Positions 61,855-64,000 of a DNA stretch of 64,000 bases are shown piece by piece. The notes beneath the pieces are model-generated. The model saw only the letters and a program-made list of their open reading frames with translations, had not been told where the DNA came from and did not search any database. Position 1 is the first letter of the stretch, and every line of letters starts with the position of its first letter. Source of the DNA: Bog-366 sp963722555 (GTDB lineage: Bacteria; Acidobacteriota; Terriglobia; UBA7540); the NCBI GenBank assembly GCA_963722555.1, contig CAVRNQ010000007.1, positions 806,001 through 870,000 of the forward strand. Direction: 5' to 3'. Made by a program: the position numbers and the translations under genes.

Positions 61855-61991
61855 GCCGAGGTATCCCAATATGTACTGGGGGAAAAAGGTAAGGTTGAAG
61901 CCGACAAAGATGATGGCGGCGGCCAGACGCGCCCAGCCGCCGGGTGCGAGTAAAACCAGAACAGGTGTTGGAAGAGAATCGGGTCGCCGCC
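61855..61991 (-). pseudogene. ctaD: decayed fragment of cytochrome c oxidase subunit I
   Basis: On the minus strand, GGDPILFQHLFWFYSHP (61991-61941) is the diagnostic heme-copper oxidase block with the CuB-ligand region. In another frame, IIFVGFNLTFFPQYILGYLG (61914-61855) is a block that normally lies some 150 residues further on, and traces of the following MPRR motif (PRRCESW) appear in a third frame. So the fragment has an internal deletion and frameshifts. It stops near the IS4 target site. No other oxidase gene is present. Confidence 0.75.
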
Positions 61992-62029
61992 CACCGCCTA
62001 CTTTCCTCGACCTCGCGCCCAACGCCTTT

Positions 62030-62270
62030 CTCCTTTCTTTTCATCAACATCGCCGCTAACCATAAAAGCGACGCCGATAATGTGTCAAGTCGTGTTGATT
62101 CTAAAGGACATCGCCGGAGTCACTTTCATTTTAACATCTTTTTTGTTTTGCCCGCCAAGCCAGAACTCAATGTAGTTAACTTGTTTGATTTCAACGACTT
62201 AATTTTTGTGGTTGGTCATCATAAAAACCGCTAACTGCCTGTCTTATCATTAACATCGCCGGATGCCTGG
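62030..62270 (-). repeat. second AT-rich island, partial twin of 52038-52304
   Basis: On the minus strand, GGCGATGTTAATGATAAG (near 62265), GCGATGTCC (near 62119) and GCGATGTTGATGAAAAG (near 62055) echo the GTTGATGATAA repeats of the 52-kb tract. The segment 62200-62168 matches 52107-52139 at 29 of 33 bases. An in-frame stop (AAAAATTAA) sits before the shared VVEIKQV codons, so no intact gene. Confidence 0.5.
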
Positions 62271-62311
62271 CTTTTCTCCAAAATTTCCTGCCCCGGCGCT
62301 TGCCGTCGTGT

Positions 62312-62362
62312 TGTAGCGCTGGACTTTAGTTCAGCATGTGCCGACCTGAAGGTCGGCGCTAC
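62312..62362. repeat. TAGCGC-ended palindrome
   Basis: TTGTAGCGCTGGACTTTAG to GACCTGAAGGTCGGCGCTAC; the GTAGCGC and GCGCTAC ends pair and GCCGACCTGAAGGTCGGC forms an inner hairpin. Relative of 50620-50712. Confidence 0.55.
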
Positions 62363-62371
62363 TTCGCCCCG

Positions 62372-62477
62372 ATTATCGCGCCACCGGTGCATTTTCGGCC
62401 AAGGAGCCCGATCGATTGTCGTCCATTATCGCGAAATCTGTGTATTTTCGGCCAAAAAGCCCATCCGATTGTCGTCC
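62372..62477. repeat. 53-bp tandem repeat, two copies
   Basis: Copies 62372-62424 and 62425-62477 abut exactly; each starts ATTATCGCG, has ATTTTCGGCCAA in the middle and ends CGATTGTCGTCC. A partial third copy begins ATTTTGTCACC. Read on the minus strand each unit opens ATGGACGACAATCG; since 53 is not divisible by three the copies are in different frames. Confidence 0.8.
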
Positions 62478-62635
62478 ATTTTGTCACCAGCGCCTTTGTT
62501 TTCATACACATCCCCGGGTCGATCTTCATTTTTAACATCTCTATAGGTCAGGGCCCCGTTTCGGACCTTGAAAAGCACACTCGTGAGCCGCCACAATTGG
62601 CGCAGGCGGGAATCTTCCATCCTCCGCATGAGCAT
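62426..62635 (-). CDS. short ORF overlapping the 53-bp repeat
   Basis: 69 codons on the minus strand from 62635: 'MEDSRLRQLWRLTSVLFKV' , 'GALTYRDVKNEDRPGDVYEN' and 'KMDDNRMGFLAENTQISR'. It lies downstream of the orphan promoter at 62811-62784, though 150 bases away, and has no obvious ribosome site. I do not recognise it. It may be a real small protein or a relic of an inserted element. Confidence 0.3.
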   Translation of the reverse strand: MLMRRMEDSRLRQLWRLTSVLFKVRNGALTYRDVKNEDRPGDVYENKGAGDKMDDNRMGFLAENTQISR

Positions 62636-62706
62636 CGCGTTCAGCAGTCAGGAGTCAGAAGTCAGGAGTCAGCCTACTGCCTACTGCCTTGTGCCTACTG
62701 CCTACT
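62636..62706. repeat. low-complexity tract, inverted relative of 51880-51985
   Basis: Reads GTTCAGCAGTCAGGAGTCAG, GAAGTCAGGAGTCA, then GCCTACTGCC units: the reverse complement of the 51-kb tract in the same block order. Confidence 0.75.
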
Positions 62707-62783
62707 GTTCTATGGTTTGCGCCGACCCCTTGTATAGGTCTGCGGTCTTGCACGTCAGCCAGCGGGTGCTAGCCTTCCAGTTT

Positions 62784-62811
62784 AGTATAACACGACTCTT
62801 AATTTTGTCAA
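62784..62811 (-). promoter_or_regulatory. orphan promoter on the minus strand
   Basis: On the minus strand TTGACA (62811-62806), 16 bases, TATACT (62789-62784). Same hexamers and spacing as 51781-51808, and likewise followed by the GGCAGTAGGCA tract without an intact gene. Confidence 0.55.
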
Positions 62812-62985
62812 GAATGAAATTAGCATATCCGCTAATACCTATCAATTAAGACAAAACGTCAGAGATTCCTCCTGCCGGGAGGAGAAAATCTTTTGGGAGG
62901 GTGTCTAATTGTCCGAACTGCGTCCCGCGCTTGCTTATTCCCCTCCTCGTTGAGGAGGGGGCAGGAGGTGGTCGAACAGAGGATC

Positions 62986-63020
62986 GCCATGGTGGTCATT
63001 CCCGCGAAGGCGGGAATCCA
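62986..63020. repeat. 35-bp direct repeat left of the GIY-YIG gene
   Basis: Identical over 35 bases to 63446-63480 (begins GCCATGGTGGTC, contains the palindrome ATTCCCGCGAAGGCGGGAAT at 62998-63017, ends CCA). Confidence 0.9.
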
Positions 63021-63036
63021 AGGGCGAACCATCGCT

Positions 63037-63336
63037 CTACGGCATATGCATCACGGTATGAGACAAGTCCTCCCACCCAGGATTGACCGATTCGATGAGC
63101 CTAATCTTCCACGCGCGATTCCACTTCTTGAGGCATTTTTCTCTCTGGATCGCATCACGAGGCCGCGCAAAGGATTCGCAATACACCAGCCGATGGACGT
63201 TGTACTTCTTGGTGAAACCCTCCAGCAAACCTTGCTGGTGCTCCCACACCCGGCGCGCGAGATTATTCGTCATGCCGATGTAGAGGGTCCCATTGGGCTT
63301 GCTGGCAAGAATGTAAACATAATACTCGCGGTTCAT
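63037..63336 (-). CDS. small GIY-YIG nuclease-domain protein
   Basis: 99 residues from ATG 63336, the normal size for free-standing UPF0213-like GIY-YIG proteins. 'EYYVYILASKPNGTLYIGMT' holds the YVY and YIG strands; the conserved Arg and His are in 'NNLARRVWEH', 'YNVHRLVYCESF' follows, and the metal-binding Glu is in 'AIQREKCLKKW'. All active-site residues are in place, so it may cleave DNA. It is bracketed by palindromic repeats: direct copies at 62998 and 63458 and an inverted copy at 63351. The same palindrome is dispersed through the window. Confidence 0.9.
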   Translation of the reverse strand: MNREYYVYILASKPNGTLYIGMTNNLARRVWEHQQGLLEGFTKKYNVHRLVYCESFARPRDAIQREKCLKKWNRAWKIRLIESVNPGWEDLSHTVMHMP

Positions 63337-63348
63337 CGGATGGTTAGT

Positions 63349-63373
63349 GGATTCCCGCCTTCGCGGGAATGAC
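63349..63373. repeat. inverted palindrome copy upstream of the GIY-YIG gene
   Basis: ATTCCCGCCTTCGCGGGAAT at 63351-63370, 14 bases before the start codon of the GIY-YIG gene (on the minus strand), opposite in orientation to the copy at 62998 on the other side. Confidence 0.85.
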
Positions 63374-63445
63374 TGCCCCCTAGCCGTGCACCGGCGTATC
63401 CTGCCCAAAGCGAGTGCCCCCTTGCGTGGGTGACACGTCAAGGCA

Positions 63446-63480
63446 GCCATGGTGGTCATTCCCGCGAAGGCGGGAATCCA
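63446..63480. repeat. 35-bp direct repeat abutting the restriction pseudogene
   Basis: Identical to 62986-63020. Its end at 63480 is six bases from the premature stop of the Eco29kI-like pseudogene. Confidence 0.9.
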
Positions 63481-63486
63481 CGCTTT

Positions 63487-63926
63487 TCAAATTGCCTTCG
63501 GATCCCCGAGCGGGATCCAAATATCCTCGACGGCGATATACCGGCAGCGAGAATGATTTAGATTTAGCGTGGACTTGGCATCCCGAATTGAATCGGCATG
63601 CTCGCTCAGACGGCTGTACAGAACCAAGCCGGGGCTCGCGCCAAGGCCGAATCCCCATTTGCGGGCACCAGCGGGAACGGCCTTGCCGATATAAATCGGC
63701 GTTTCGGCGCGGACGTCCTTGGCGGCGGCCCGATTCTTTTCAACCAGCGGCGCACCTTGAATGGTCCGTGGTAGTAGATCGCGTAGACGCCAGCCGCTAT
63801 GAATTTCTCGGGCGGAGGTAGCCGACCGATCTCACGCTCTAGCAGCGCATCAGCTACGCTTTTGCCGAGGTTTTCCTTCGCCAACGGATTATACGGGGGT
63901 TCGATCCTGACTTGGGGGTTCCGCAT
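63487..63926 (-). pseudogene. Eco29kI-family restriction endonuclease, frameshifted and truncated
   Basis: From ATG 63926 the first frame reads 'PPYNPLAKENLGKSVADALL' and 'FIAAGVYAIYYHGPFK', the start of Eco29kI-like GIY-YIG restriction enzymes; near 63755-63765 the frame shifts, and the continuation is 'APLVEKNRAAAKD', 'ETPIYIGKAVPAGARKWGFG', 'LYSRLSEHADSIRDA', 'CRYIAVEDIWIPLGD' and then TGA at 63489-63487. The two catalytic Tyr, the Arg and His (R...H in SRLSEH) are present, but the family's catalytic Glu and the closing Asn-containing segment are lost beyond the repeat boundary. The cognate methyltransferase would lie to the right of the window. Confidence 0.82.
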
Positions 63927-64000
63927 ATAAGACTCACAGTTTACGTATCTGAGAACACTAACACGCGGAGTCTTAGCAGACATATCCAGGGCATGATCTG

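Noticed and set aside
61814..62050. Minus-strand 78-codon frame beginning MLMKRKEKG as a gene
   Set aside because: Its content is out-of-frame reading through the oxidase subunit I remnant.

Overview
The window looks like a chromosomal segment of an uncultured, GC-rich Acidobacteriota-type bacterium. The inference rests on three ~1200-residue TonB-dependent receptors with an N-terminal carboxypeptidase-regulatory-like domain and no SusD partner, many secreted TPR proteins, Tat-exported sugar-isomerase-like proteins, a FecR/DUF6600-type protein and abundant short palindromic intergenic elements. No rRNA, tRNA or CRISPR array was seen.

Layout. 1-6 kb: C-terminus of a GH35-like beta-galactosidase, a FecR-domain protein, a flavin reductase and, convergent with it, a hybrid sensor kinase. 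6.5-20 kb: a surface/periplasmic cluster with a transglutaminase-like membrane protein, a lipoprotein and three tandem discoidin-VWA paralogues; fossil copies of the lipoprotein gene's 3' end between them show how the array grew. 20-43 kb: a carbohydrate-uptake region with four TPR proteins, a LacI regulator, three TonB-dependent receptors and an alpha-galactosidase-like hydrolase split by a frameshift at a G tract. Each receptor has a TTGACA-type promoter upstream, and LacI-type half-palindromes lie near three transcription units. 42-50 kb: lipid kinase, a small carboxypeptidase-regulatory-like protein, a LysW-like zinc ribbon lacking its terminal Gly-Glu, a Cys/Met-metabolism PLP enzyme, an M24 aminopeptidase framed by inverted copies of a 162-bp element, and a processive GT2. 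49.8-52.5 kb: toxin-antitoxin island (HigBA, VapBC, truncated antitoxin) followed by an AT-rich repeat-laden tract. 52.5-60.3 kb: molybdate/sulfate permease, two Tat-exported TIM-barrel proteins, a stand-alone RelA/SpoT-domain protein that looks horizontally acquired, a Tes/MJ0619-like radical SAM protein and a zinc-ribbon protein. 60.3-64 kb: an intact IS4-family element with 19-bp inverted repeats and a 9-bp target duplication beside a decayed cytochrome oxidase subunit I fragment, a second AT-rich island, a GIY-YIG nuclease gene bracketed by palindromic repeats that recur through the window, and an Eco29kI-like restriction endonuclease pseudogene cut off at one of those repeats.

How the genes may work together: the receptors, TPR proteins, hydrolases and LacI repressor fit an oligosaccharide import and degradation locus in which TPR proteins might play the part SusD plays in Bacteroidetes. 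The VWA cluster looks like an envelope-anchored adhesion or assembly system. Both are inferences from context. Gene starts were chosen from Shine-Dalgarno-like sequences and signal peptides; all functions are by recognition of motifs, with no database search.
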